In this document: positions 24,021-37,006 of the stretch, piece by piece | How the letters are laid out: the number at the start of each line of letters is the position of its first letter | Position numbering within the stretch: position 1 is the stretch's first letter | Program-made: the position numbers and the translations under genes | Source: Heterobilharzia americana | Lineage: Eukaryota; Platyhelminthes; Trematoda; Strigeidida; Schistosomatidae | Direction of reading: 5' to 3' | DNA: 64,000 nt | Assembly (NCBI GenBank): GCA_944470555.2 | Contig: OX104134.1 | Span: 75,324,678 to 75,388,677, forward strand | Notes under the pieces: model-generated | Told to the model about the DNA's origin: nothing | The model's input: the letters and a program-made list of their open reading frames with translations, nothing else | Database searches by the model: none

Positions 24021-26209
24021 ATCATAATGGAAAGAACTAAGTGAAAATTATTTTAGTGGTTCGCATACTGCTGGATCTATTTGATAAGTTTATGTTACAC
24101 TGGAAATACTTTCAACTATAGGACATTCAGTATTGAACCTAATTTTGCGTATTTAACCTGTAAATTCCTGGAAAAGCAATTGACGGGAAGCCCAACTTGA
24201 CCCAAGTTTCGTCCTTGTTGGCAATCGTCAGTGAAGTGTACCTGAAACCTCGAAGGAATCTATGTCCCCTAAGGTACTCAGACCAGCATCATTAAGTGCT
24301 GCGATCAGTAATGTTACCACCGAATCACTCGATCGGTGATTGACCTCCTGTAGAACTAGATTTGGCATACTGACTGCTCACTGAAGAATTGTCAACTTCA
24401 TATTGTCCAGTCCTGAGGGCTGATCGAACTCTATCGACCATTTTGAAGTGTGGTCTCATATACATTTTGCTGACCAGAACCACCAAGTCCGAAACTTAGT
24501 TAAGGAAGGCCTTCTTGCTAACTGCCTTCAACCATCTAACATCAGTCAAATAATATCACGGTAGTAAGTCTCCTAGGTTGGAGGTAACACTTCAAACTAG
24601 CTGACATAATCTAACCAGTACTTAGGACTAGATAAAATAAAATTATTTTCTCTCTACTGATCAATCAGCATTCCCAATTTTGTACCCACTTTCTGTTATT
24701 GTATAGGAAACCTTTCTCGTTGGTGTTTTCGGTTTTGTTGTCATGACTGTGTCACAGAAGTTCACTTGTTCTGTTTTTAGAAGTGGGGTGGCTAACAAGT
24801 AAACAATTATTTAGTATGGAGTGCCACAGTGTTTTGAGCTAAATGACTTAATTGATAAAACGCTTCACTGTCCTCCTAGATAGCATACACCAAATCAGAT
24901 ATTCTTGGAATCTAATTGTCGATTTCAAGTTGTACATATAGTTCATATTCAGTTTGAAGCAGGAAACTTGTTAATTGCTCTTACGATGTAAGAGTCTGAG
25001 AAAAGTGTACTCCACCGAAATTCATTAATTGTTTTGCTTTAAAGTCATTTTATTACTTGATAAGGACCACTCCGTTTACAAAGAAGTGATGATTTGAAGC
25101 CCATTAAATAGGTCTATAAGTATAGAGTACAGTTTATAGACAATAAATGGTGCATTCAAAGAAACAAGAAAAAGCTTTATTGAAGCTTTATTAAACCCGA
25201 AAATCTGCATAAACCTTGGATCTATGCGAATTTGTTTTATTGAAGCATAGACAAATGCACTTGTTCACCTTATTATCAATGAATAGCATCGTCGCTGATT
25301 GTGATAAAACTAGTATGAAGTACGTCAATGCTGATTAAGCCATTTGATTCACTAATCAGTCATTGTGATCAGTTTCCAGATGGATTTTTACCAAGTTCAA
25401 ATGAGCAGCTGTGGTCAAAAGGATCAAATAAATTGACAGTTAGAACAAATCCCTACTAGTGACATTAAACGAGAGTAGTGCTCCATAGCAAATCCTCAGA
25501 AGTCGGATAACACGAACTACTGCAGTTCAGCGGGAAATAATAGTCTTTGTCTTAGTTTCAGATGAGCTCCTGAGTGCCCACTCTTGGGGATTATTCCGTC
25601 ATTGTGAGTAGATTCATGACACTGGTAGGCATCAATATTCTCGATCGAATCGTTGACTCTGCAGCTCACAGCTTCTCATTAAAGCTTCTGGAAATCAATA
25701 AATGCACACTGAATTTTAACAGAACAAGCTGATCTTCACAAGGACACTGAGTGATTTCGAACCAGACTCGAACTGTGATGCAACAGCTATGTAGTGTCTT
25801 GTAGTTGTTTTCAGTGATACTCCGGCTAATTTCAATCAGTGATGAAAACAACATCCGAATTTTAGGATTTTATTATTTTGCGAAGCGCTATTTGACAATT
25901 GATAACTACTCAAGCATGAATTTCACTTGACTCAGAAGCCAGTCACTTGTATGCTCAGAATGAGACAACTACCTCAACTGCCAGTAATACCTTACTCATC
26001 TTCATGAAGCATACACAAAATTAAAGTAACTCTGGAAACAGAATTTGACTACAAACTACACGTGTAGAAATTAGTACATACTCTGGACAGCATGGATGCC
26101 AACAAATAAGACATTATAAAAATAGAGAAAGAATGAAAGAGATAAAGAAGAGTAGACTAATCAGAAAATGAGAATAAGTTACATAAAAAGTGGTAAAAAA
26201 GCCTGGTGA

Positions 26210-26525
26210 GCAGTTGGGCATCTTAGCCTAGTTGGTAGATCGACGAAATGATTACCCGGCAGCCGCTAGTTTGCATTCTGCCGCGAAACAGGTTTGCATT
26301 TCAATTCCGTTTTAGTCTGTTTATTAGAAATGTCACAAAGTGAAACGTCTTTCAGTAAATGATCCTGTTTCACTGTGTGACATTTCTAATGAACATATTA
26401 AAATGCGATTGCAACCTATCACCATGCCCGAGGTTTACTCCTAGATAGAGGTTTTCATTTGACCTCCAGTCATCACCAAGCATCAATAATACCAGTCTGC
26501 TGAATCAGAGCTATCTTGGACATTA
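26210..26525 (+). repeat. tRNA-like SINE copy interrupted by a palindrome
   Basis: A-box-like TAGCCTAGTTGGTAGATCG (26225-26243) and a decayed B box, then a palindromic insert: 26323-26346 and 26367-26390 are inverted with one mismatch in 24, and weaker pairing extends outward to about 26292 and 26418. The SINE body resumes at about 26440. Confidence 0.5.
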
Positions 26526-27589
26526 TCAATGATAATCAAAAAGGCCTCATTTTTGCTTCCGACTAAACACAAACATGAGAACAATAAAAAGAGTACAAAG
26601 TGTTGGTGAATGATTTAGATTTCTGGACATTGGTGATAAATTTGCAACGTTTAAAGTAGGATGTATAGAAAACTTTCTCTGAAGAATTAAGATAAATAAA
26701 AAGACGTTAAGCAGATACAATTATGATTATCTCAGGACATCAAGTTACAGAAAATTTTAAGATCCACTTTTTACACCCACTCATAAACGTAGAACAGAAG
26801 TACTATCATCAAAGAATTGGCACTTGACCTTCTGCTGTGACAGCGCAACAGACAAACAAGATTAGGGTGTAGCACTCTGTATTCTGCTTTGCGAAGATTG
26901 ATTGACTGTGTCCCAGTTCAGCAACCACACATGAACTTGAGTTCCAGTGAAAATTTCTTCACACACTTCGTAAGCGTACAAAATGATAATTTTAAACAAC
27001 CCAATGTACTTTTATTCATTATTCATTATCATAGATATTTGGGAAAAACTATTTATCTTTTACAACTTCTTATGCAAATGAAAAGTCGTCTCACGCCGCA
27101 CAAGTGGATATGCATGTGTATACATGAACTAGAAGTGAGTATGAAGATAATGAAGCTTGTGCTGCTTTTTCTACCAGCAGACGAACAACTGAACACTCTT
27201 TGAACTTCAGTGTTACATTCTAAGTGTGAATGCAAAGAATTTAAGGGATAGTTGGGGAGTTCGATTGGAGAATACTAAATCTTGGGTCGTTCGATCATTT
27301 GTTGCTGTATCTCTCTTATGCAGACGGAACATAATGAAGGAGCTTTTGTCCTTTAGATTGTGAAATTTAGTTTCCCTGAGTACACTATAAGTGGTGCATC
27401 TTTTTGTGTTGTTTTCACTACAGTTCACAAGTAAGTAGTCTGTTTCAAGTAAGTTATGCAATTATAAACGTAAGATTTCAAACAACTAAAGATTCTCATG
27501 ACGTTGACAAAAAGCAACAATCTTTTCAATGAGAAGTGTTCTGAAAACCTTGAGCAGGAATCTGTTTGGCATTCAGTTGGCACGGGTCA

Positions 27590-28260
27590 AATGTAAGATG
27601 ATGCTTCATGACTGGTCTGCAACCACTCCCGTTTTGAGGATTCCGAAAGAGTGAAGTGGTAGAATGTGTCGACCATTTCACTCACCTGGGGTGTTGCATC
27701 AGCCCAAACCGGTTGGTTGCTGACGAAATCTCCGCTCGGATGCAGAAGATTCGTTTGGCATTTGCCAACTTGCGTTATGTGTGTCAATGACTACCTGTGA
27801 AAGAACAAGTATACTGCATTGCATTCCGCCTAGTCGTGTTTTACGGCTGCTGCACTTCGGTCATTGAAAGAAGATTTGAAGGGATTACAGGTGTCTTCGT
27901 AGCACTGCTCTTGTGCCATGAAATCGGGGTGTTAGCAATCTCGACGTTAAGCGAAGAATACCAGGCAAGACAAGTAAGTCTGTCGATGAGGTTGTGAGCT
28001 TTTAATGACTACCTGTGAAAGAACAAGTATACTGCATTGCATTCCGCCTAGTCGTGTTTTACGGCTGCTGCACTTCGGTCATTGAAAGAAGATTTGAAGG
28101 GATTACAGGTGTCTTCGTAGCACTGCTCTTGTGCCATGAAATCGGGGTGTTAGCAATCTCGACGTTAAGCGAAGAATACCAGGCAAGACAAGTAAGTCTG
28201 TCGATGAGGTTGTGAGCTTTTAATGACTGAGGCGTCTTGGACATAAGTAGTACATAGTGA
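27590..28260 (+). mobile_element. CR1-like LINE 3' fragment with tandem duplication
   Basis: Plus-strand RT end: ISARMQKIRLAFANLRYVCQ then LPVKEQVYCIAFRLVVFYGC, typical of the region after RT in this LINE family. The segment 27786-28003 is repeated directly at 28004-28221. Confidence 0.75.
27786..28221 (+). repeat. Tandem duplication, two 218-base units
   Basis: Both units start AATGACTACC and appear identical. A seven-base piece of a third start follows at 28222. Confidence 0.93.
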
Positions 28261-28560
28261 GACACCACTCACCTCGATATGCCATGCTATGGTAACTTGG
28301 TTTATTATGAAATAAGGTTTAGAGTGGGAAGACCTGGATGTTGCACCAGACGATGTAGTCCCTAAATACTGATCTGAGACAAGTGAGGAGATGTAGAGTA
28401 CGTGACAACAGGAATTAGTGGTTGAGGAGTCTAGGTGACGTGGTTGAGAATCGGTCACAGTTACGCTGATGTATTTACTCCTTGACATCCTTTAAAGCTT
28501 GAATATTTGCGTTAACCTTTATCTTTATATCCTTTATAAGCTCACATAACTTTCATATTA

Positions 28561-31500
28561 CTCATTTTATATCCACCTGTTCTTTGTATACTACTGTGAA
28601 GCATAGCAGTTTGAACTGATTCACTTGTATGCTAAGTTCTTCGTTGACTTTTTCTGTCATTTTGTCCTTCATTTTCAGTGTTCGTAACCTACTGTCATAG
28701 GACAGAGATAAATGACGGATACTATTTGGTCTTTCATAACTAGTCGGACATATCATTGATAGTGTAAATAGCACAATTTGACAAGGCCATTGAAGCCATG
28801 CATAGATGCTGTCAGTGACTGACACACCAAAGCTGACCCGACTTCCCAACTCGACTCGATCAATCGTCTTACTTACCTCTAATGTCGCAGAGGGCCAACA
28901 CATTACCTACCTCTCCTGGAATAGGCATTTGTATTTGAGTGGTGAGAAATGGATTCTGAACATTCTCAAACTGTCACTCAAGGTGTCCGGAAGTCTATGC
29001 ATCATGTCAGCATGTTCATCTAATAGTACTGTACGATGTGTTATCTTCATACTCTAGATCTAATAAGGATTCTCCTGTGACAAGATCAATCCCTGTGAAA
29101 TGAGACAACGAGAGGGAGACCTCGATAAGAAGGTCTCTGACAAAATTTGATGAGAATGGGGAGAGTGGAGATCCGTGATGGACACGACTCGAGGTGCACA
29201 ACTCACCATAGTCTCTGACACACCCACGGTGTTTGAATACAGATTTCCCATCAGCGTGGTATACATAACCGGTATCGTTTTCAGTGGGAGACACTGTCAC
29301 TAGACTTCTTGGTAGATGGAGACGAATGCCACTTTGAATTCAAAAAATACAGGTAGTGCCGGGTGCGGATGAGTGTGGCTGTATCCCAGAACCTGATGGG
29401 GAGTGAATATCTGTTCGGTGGACCCATGGCCATGTGTGAAGCTTACCTGATTTACTAGGGTTCGCTCCTCCTGATATCTGCCTAGACATCTGTTGTGTGT
29501 ATAGAGCCTAAACTCTTGGACACTATATTCGTCAGATTTATTTTCCAATGGTGATCATGGGAGGACTTCCCAGCTTTCTTGGAGACTAGGACATTCAGTG
29601 ATTAAGATGAGTTAGAGGGTGGTAAATCCGACTCATGGCTTAAGTTAACCCAACAAATAATGCACAAACACTAAAATTAAACACCTCCAGGAATAGTCTC
29701 TCTGCCCCTCATGCTCTTTCACGTTTCATTTTGACTACAGCTTTCTCCAGTTCTGCAAGTGTTGGGGGTCCTATATCCATGTTCTCTTTGGGAACCAACA
29801 AGATATCGGCTAATGGAATAATAGCTGTAGGTCAGTTGAACAATTTTTCGAAGTCTTTTGTCGATCATGCTAGTCGTTTCTTCAGGGAGTGAATCACAAA
29901 CCCAGTAATAGTCTCACTAACCTTTTCACCACAGTTCCCTTGAAAACTCGGAACAGCCATCTGTTGTAACCAATCTCAGCATTTCCACCTCCTTAGGCTT
30001 CGATATCCACCACTTCTTGCCATCATTAAGTAGACTGCTTGTCAGTGTACGTCTGAGTTGCTTCCGCTACTCATTGTGCTCAGAACCTTTGTGTTCTTGC
30101 ACATCCACAAATTCGGAAGCTGCTGAGATCCACTGGTCTTCTTAACCACAATCTGAAAGTCACCTGTGATCTTCAATGCTGTTTATACAGCAGACTAGAG
30201 ATGGTGTCAGGCCTCTTCTGCGCCTGTGAAACCTCGCCTTTCCAAGCTAAGGAAGTCCGACGACTCTGTTTTCTAGATCACCGTTGTCTGTATGGGATTG
30301 CTCGTATCCAGTGGCAATACCATGTCAGTATTTTGAGGTATGACAGCGTATATTTGAGCATGATGGAGATCGTTATTTGTTGAATGAAGTCATTTTGAAA
30401 TACTGGCTTCAGTGTCTTGGACATTTGTTATGAATGTCACCCCAATAGCTGCATACTGTTCATTGTTTGCTAGGCCTGGAAATGGATGGAAGAAACAGAG
30501 GAGTGGCCAGCGTATGACGTGCCGCAGTGAGATGAACGCATCTTATTGAACTGCCATGCTAATCTTTCCACTTTTATTGTGCTTCATTTCTACTTCCCTT
30601 CGCTTAATTTCTTCATAATGTTATATTATTTCGTGTAGCGCATTTCTTGGAGCACTTGCTGTGTCATGTTTACGTCCTAATAATAATAAATAAATTATCT
30701 TCTTTAGGATAAATGATGCTATTCAGTTCCAATAAGTGTTTAATGAGTTCCTCATTGAAAGTAGCCTTAGAACTCTCCTAATCAACCTATGTTCGAAATG
30801 GTCTTGTTGAATGTGTTATCCACAGCCATACATGTGATCGAATCAACACTAAAACGCTATACAAACAGGTGCTACAGAGGAGGTAGGAATATTCCACCAA
30901 GCTTTGACACAGTTACCTAATGGTGATAACAACTATATTCTTTCCGCTATTGAATTACAGTCTATAGTAGCCACGTTAAATGATATCTCTGTATACATCT
31001 GTGGTTCATGCTGCCTAAAAACAGATGCTTGTCTCAGTACAGTTTTAGCATGCGGTCGCTGTTATTTCTTCGTTCGGCTGAGATTCAGAAAACGCCACAT
31101 AAGTGCCTTTCTACCTCACTGGGTCTACCAATTTGTGCATGGAAATCTCCCGCTACAACGACAGATCCATGAACTGGGATCTTAGTCAAGAGCCGTAGCA
31201 CCCAAAGAAGTTCAAGATGAAGTTGAAATATTGACGGTGAGACGTTAACGAAGATTAGAAGACAAAGATGTTGGAGGCTGATAATGATGGATGGTTGACA
31301 CTATGTGGCTACCCACACCCTAAAAGGTTATTTCTTCTTCAAGTAACCGAAAAAGAAACTAGCTTCGCAATTGTGGTGTATGATTGCATAACCCACAGGA
31401 GACCCGCTTCATACCGATTACACGGGGTTTTTTTGAAGTCTGAGGCCTAGTTTTGATTGATTTAAATACAGTTGGAAACCGAAACTAGCGATACTGGAAG

Positions 31501-31660
31501 ACCGCTGGGCAGGTGAGAATGTGCTATTTCCCAAGCCGACTTTTTTCACTTCTTATCCCATAGAGAAGGCAGCATCACCGTGGCACTGTTGGTGGTATGC
31601 GGGAAACACCTTGATGGCGTCGCACTATGCTCAAGCCAGTAACATGGCTTCGTCCTGAGG
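28561..31660 (-). mobile_element. CR1/Jockey-like LINE, nested and degenerate
   Basis: Minus-strand element from about 31660 (5' part, similar inverted to 55850-56200) through an endonuclease (GDFHAQ-like, antisense of 30904-31185) and RT N-part (PPTLAELEKAVVKMKRERA around 29790-29725) to the RT palm (SRVHHGSPLSPFSSNFV and LLDLEYEDN, 29210-29045; YADD decayed to YEDN). 28725-29612 is almost the same as 56435-57320 inverted. A plus-strand fragment interrupts it at about 30200. Confidence 0.75.
30190..30640 (+). mobile_element. CR1-like LINE C-terminal fragment
   Basis: Plus-strand frame 30201-30383 with EVRRLCFLDHRCLYGIARIQ, the conserved post-RT motif of this LINE family, inside a minus-strand element. 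Confidence 0.65.
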
Positions 31661-32154
31661 TCCCTATCATATGGTGGCACCTTGCCTTATAACAATAATT
31701 GCTTTTTGTCTCATGAATATCCAACAGTCGTCTCATGTTGTCGAAACTCATTATTCTGTTTTTGTGCTTACGGATCCCGATGTGATAATGGATATTCGTG
31801 AGACATGAGATCACAAGGCATTTCATGCACACTGTTATAGTCCACAGAAGGACAAGGGCAGACGTATTACACTGACTGCCATACCTAATTATCAGAGATA
31901 AAACTTTCCATATGACCAATCCGGGTCAACCAATCAAACATATTTTACGAAGTAGTCATACTTTTAATCCAAGTGACTGACTGAAAGACGAAGTCAACAC
32001 AGAACCTAGCACACAAGGGCATCGCTTCAAGTTAACACACTTCACAGTAGTACAGAAAGAACAGGTGATGGCTAAAAAAAGAGTGACATCGAAGATAAAG
32101 TAGAATAAGAGTATAAACAACTTGAAGATAAAGGTCATGCGAATATTTGATCTT

Positions 32155-32764
32155 TAGAAGACGTCAGGGAGTGAATACATCTGCGCCACTGTTATCAATT
32201 TCCAGCCATGTCACCAAGAGTCCTCAATCACTGATCCCTTTCGTCTCAAGGACCCTAACCAGGTAGTCTACACGTCCACATAAGACTCAGACCAACAGGA
32301 AAAGATTCACCGACTGCTGCACGCTTTAATCTGGCCACCCTGAACCCTCTCCCAACCGAATTCAACCTCCCTAACATGGTAAGACGAGGTGGGTAGTGGC
32401 TCGGCATGCGTAGTACACATCCAAGCCACCTCAGTCAGTGAATGTTAACACCTCATGAATCAACTTGCCGGTTTTGCCTAGTATCCTTCAACTGACCTCA
32501 ACATTGCTCACATGGTGGTTCCACCAAAAGCCAGGAATGCAACGACCACATTTGGGACAGAAACCCTGTAATTAATTCCACTGCTTTTAACAGCCATATC
32601 TCGCACAACATAACAGAACAGATAGCAGAAAAGTATGGTCGTCCTTTGATACGTAACCAGGTATTTCACCAATCGGCTCCCTAGATGACTGTAGTTGGCA
32701 ATGTCAAACCGGACTTCTGTATCCAAGATGAGATCTCATCAGCGACCAGCCGGTTCACGCTTCT
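32155..32764 (-). mobile_element. CR1-like LINE 3' fragment
   Basis: Antisense 3' region with the family's repeated blocks (GAGTGAATACATCTGCGCC; CCCTGAACCCTCTCCC) and, near 32750-32700, the RT-end segment ADEISSWIQKSGLTLPT. It stops at the edge of the large inverted-repeat arm. Confidence 0.65.
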
Positions 32765-35145
32765 TACTTAGACGTCCCTTAGCTTCTGTTGTCATAAACC
32801 AACACTTCATGGGAAACTAGCCTCCAACAATGTGGCAGTCAGATAAAGACAAGCACCCTCATAACCCTGTTAGCACTCAAGCGATTTCAAATAATTATCG
32901 AATTTCCATATCCTTAACATTCAGCGTTCCTTCGCATCTCAACCAACATCCCTACACCGTATATAGTTTATTGCAGTTCTTGATGAGCCTTCGATCTCAC
33001 GGAACAGCGTCATCCATCTCATAAACCGCACTCAAAATTACACATTGTAGCTTTCAACGTCATCACTCTCCATCTAGTCAGAAACGGACTTCGCTAGCTA
33101 AATCTCTGGCATCTCAGTTCAAAGCTGTGTACTGTTTCTGTGAGAGACGCATATGGTACGCATTGTGGTTATTCACTTATTCTCACCCGGCCAAAATGTT
33201 GAATCTGGAAGACTCACTCTTTGAGGTTTTGGAAATTCAACGTCTAGTTCTCACAGTCTTACAAGTGTAAGTATATGGCATGTGCTCAGGCAAAAAGTAC
33301 ACTGCTGTAGTGGATATCGATTGACAGTCAGTTATGTGCTGATCGACTTAATCGCAGTCAGGACTGACAAGAATAGGAAAACTTGCCGTTGCCTCTTAGT
33401 AACCCTTACCTATGCACACACTTTCTGTGGTTTGGAAGAAGTGAAGGATGAGATGTACTGAAGACTATCTAGCCTGCTACTTCGGTTGTTGTAGCGGGGG
33501 ATTTCCATGCACAAATTGGTAGACCCAGTGAGGTAGAAAGGCACTTATGTGGCGTTTTCTGAATCTCAGCCGAACGAAGAAATAACAGCGACCGCATGCT
33601 AAAACTGTACTGAGACAAGCATCTGTTTCTAGGCAGCATGAACTACCAACGTATACAGAGACATCATCTGATGTGGCTTCCACCGACTGCGATTCAATTG
33701 TGCATCCCGCAACTACTTAACGCTATGAAGTGATGGCGAACTATTGGTCAGGTTAACTGTAGTGTTAGCTAGTGTATGGGAACCTGACATGACCCTCCTC
33801 TAACCATCCTCAATTGCTGATGGTCCCAGTCTTCAAAAAGATGGGTATGTTGTGCACCTCGAGTCGTGTCCATCACGGATCTCCACTCTCCCCATTCTCA
33901 TCAAATTTTGTCAGAGACCTTCTTATCGAGGTCTCCCTCTCGTTGTCTCATTTCACAGGGATTGATCTTGTCACAGGAGAATCCTTATTAGATCTAGAGT
34001 ATGAAGATAACACATCGTACAGTACTATTAGATGAACATGCTGACATGATGCATAGACTTCCGGACACCTTGAGTGACAGTTTGAGAATGTTCAGAATCC
34101 ATTTCTCACCACTCAAATACAAATGCCTATTCCAGGAGAGGTAGGTAATGTGTTGGTTCTCTGTGATGTTGGACAGTAAGGTGGTTGACGTCAAAGAGTG
34201 AATACACGTGCGTCATTTTGGATGATTTTTAGCCATCTCACCGAGCCTCTGCAGCCAATTATTTCTATCATCTTCAGGGTTCCTACCAGGCAGCCTGCAT
34301 CTGCAGATGGCTAAGACGGAATATCAGAGATTTCTTGGCTGGTGCAATGTCATCGTGAGCTTTTTCCCAACCTAAGCCAACTCCCCTTAAAACAGCACGT
34401 TGAAGCGGACAGCGTTTTGGCATGCATGACGGATGTCAAAGACGCCTCAGTCTTTGAAAGTTCACAACCTCATCGGCAGACTAACCTGCCTCGTCTGGTA
34501 CCCTTCGCCTATCCGGAGGATCACTCACACGCTCAATTTAACTGAAAGTAATCATTTATTTATTGACGTTCCAGGTTGATAGATATATAGAACGGTATTT
34601 CACAGGTAGGACGAAATCTTTGGGTTTAAACATATTCAAACCGAACGCTACTGTATACGCTCCTGGCATCTTTCATTATTATAAAGGCCCGATGCATTCC
34701 TTATATGCAGTACAAACATGCATGTTCGTGAGCAAGTAACTAACAGAAACAAGATTTCAACTATGGTGAATTTTCAACGACTTAGCAGGAGCTTCAGCTA
34801 GTGGGATTTTATCCGACCGCATATAGCTGAAAAAATTTTCAAACACTCTAGACGTTCTACTCAATTCAAGTGAGAATAAGTCAAAACCTGACAAGCCGAA
34901 CTAAATTTCAACCAAATGAACTGACCTATAAAAACAACAAATCCCATTTGAAATCATAAGTCCAAGTAAACGTCAAATAACCAGTATACAATCACTTCTG
35001 TAAAGGAAATCACTTATAGAAACCCATATGTATATTTGTCTAAGAATGAGAACATCAGACAAATAGATAGTAGAATGCTTGATCTATGATACAATACACT
35101 GACGAACATACGTCAACCAGCTGATCGAGCAAAGGGACAGAGAAA
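32764..35145. repeat. Left arm of 2.4-kb inverted repeat
   Basis: Matches 43096-45477 inverted, nearly base for base where compared. The arm is a composite: plus-strand LINE endonuclease (GDFHAQIGRPSEVERHL at about 33495-33545), then RT palm (SRVHHGSPLSPFSSNFV; LLDLEYEDN, 33855-34000) with everything between deleted, then the LINE 3' end in antisense (34190-34545), then a 600-base AT-rich unknown segment. Confidence 0.92.
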
Positions 35146-36140
35146 CAGGGAAGCTAAGGTTCACTAATAAATTTAGGCAATTGCAAAAAATGCAATAGCC
35201 CGAAAAGACTTTAGCAACAAACCATACATTTGAAATCTATCCGGTAGTGCATGAGAACAAAGATGATAGTAATCAAAATCATAGAATATAACAAACGGAA
35301 ATATTGAGGTTTTGTTGCAAAAAGGTGAACAAGGAGACATGTGCATATGATTTGATTACACTCAAATGAAAAATTAGTATTGGTAGGATCAGTGTGGATA
35401 AACCAATACAACTTAGCTACATTTTGAGAGCGACAAAGAAAGAGGTATAATATTTATGTACGGTAATTTGTTGAAGTGTATAATAAGCAAACCACAGCAG
35501 AATCAGTAGAATACGAAAGACAAGCATTTACTAAAGAGGTGACAGGAAGAGTGAGGTTGAGTTTGGACAGATAGTCCTACTTAAACATTGGAGGATAAAA
35601 AGGAATTGTAATTGAAAATATTTATATAGAATGGCGGCACAAAAACAGCGATTCTCAAGAAAAACAGTTCAACAGAATAGTGTACTGGTAAAACAAATGG
35701 TTTCAATCTATAAAGAATTTGATTGACAAATTATCACTGAATTCAAGACTGTATAGAATTACAATAATCATGTGCAACCAGAATAAAGATGCAAATGTAT
35801 AATGATGCCAAACAGAAAGCTAAAGGTAATTAGATTGCATAATAATATAACATACTTAGCGTAGACTACTACTTTGCGACCGGGACATAACCCTGAAATC
35901 AAAACAAAATAAGTACAGGACACAAAGAACGAAAAATTGGTTTTCATAGCAAATATTAGAGATAAATCCTGATCAGTTCATCATAATGTAAGCAATTCTT
36001 CATTATTCCGAATTAAAAACTAGTCTTAGAAAAGAAAAACGGAACAGAAGCGAATTTAGTTCTGTCAATAGAGTAAATCAATCAGCATCAGAGTCACAAA
36101 TTCAAAATAATTACGAGCAACTTCCACTACAGAAAATCAG
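35146..36140 (-). other. MASK 3' flank / probable 3' UTR
   Basis: About 1 kb after the stop, AT-rich with no other gene. I see no AATAAA on the minus strand close to the stop; the nearest obvious TTTATT on the plus strand is in the repeat arm near 34557. The transcript end is unknown. Confidence 0.4.
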
Positions 36141-37006
36141 CTAAGAGTGATGAGAAGAGCCCGGATGAACACCGCTATTAGCACCACCACTAGGTTTTAA
36201 CGAAGGATATTGTTCTTGGTAGAAAGGCTGGGAGGTTGACGGATTGACGCCAGGAAACGCAGTGCTACCTTGAGGACACATCCAACGATTTGGTCCACCT
36301 GCTGATCCACCAGATACTCCACTTAACATGCCCGAGTTTCCACTGCTACTACCATTATTCCAAGGGTACATATTTGCCATTGCTGCCATAGCTGCAACCA
36401 TCATAGATTGCTGATGTTGTTGTCCTGCGACTCCATTAACAGTAGGTAACGTGTTTGGAAGCATTGCCGAATTGTTATAGATGTTAATTTCACTCGGATT
36501 ACCAGGAGGAACTTTCATGGGTGGGCAATTTACAGGAAAGGTGTTACCTAAATTATTAGAAGGCCACATAGGTGGAGGCCAGTTGGTATGTGAATTCGCT
36601 GCTCCAGAACCTCCAGTCATCAAGTTCGAATGTTGTTGTTGCTGTTGCTGCTGCATCCAATTCATTGTAAATGCCACTAACAAACTATTAGCATTAGAGT
36701 TAACCGAACACTGTTGAGAAGGGGCTTGTGGATGCATTGCTGCAAGCGGATTATTCATTACTGGTGTCGCAGAATTGATTGACATAGTCAAACTATTATT
36801 AGCTGACATATTAGGGTAGACCATGCTAGATGATGTGACAGAATTAAGAATATTAGCTTGTCTGCGACGTTCAGCACCTATTGGTTGTATATGGGCAGAG
36901 TGATTTTGGACAGAGCCTTGTGCTGCACTTGATGGGATACCTAACTGAACCCCATTACCCATTGCTGGAGCACAAGCTGTTCCAACATGCAGTGATGAAC
37001 CAAAAC
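36141..37006 (-). CDS. ANKHD1: MASK exon i (C-terminus and stop)
   Basis: Acceptor CTTCTAG|GT TTT GGT; phase 1 fits the previous donor. It encodes 287 residues to a TAG at 36141-36143. Composition is Asn/Ser/Gly/Met/Gln-rich with a poly-Gln run (about residue 140 of the exon) followed by His, typical of the family's disordered tail. An upstream ATG in the intron opens the same frame (37055) but lies before the acceptor, so this is not a separate gene. Confidence 0.88.

Larger units (their letters stand above)
23495..27585. other. Long non-coding stretch
   Basis: No gene supported. Frames up to 104 codons (26889-27203, plus) have no family features. It contains two tRNA-like repeats, listed separately. 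Confidence 0.45.

Noticed and set aside
26889..27203. 104-codon plus-strand frame
   Set aside because: No family features, no neighbour support, and an overlapping minus-strand frame of similar quality; probably chance.
30904..31185. 93-codon plus frame (also 33477-33683 minus and 44558-44764 plus)
   Set aside because: Antisense reading of the LINE endonuclease, whose sense strand shows GDFHAQIG.
31575..31919. 114-codon minus-strand frame
   Set aside because: Lies in the 5' region of a decayed LINE and has no recognisable content.
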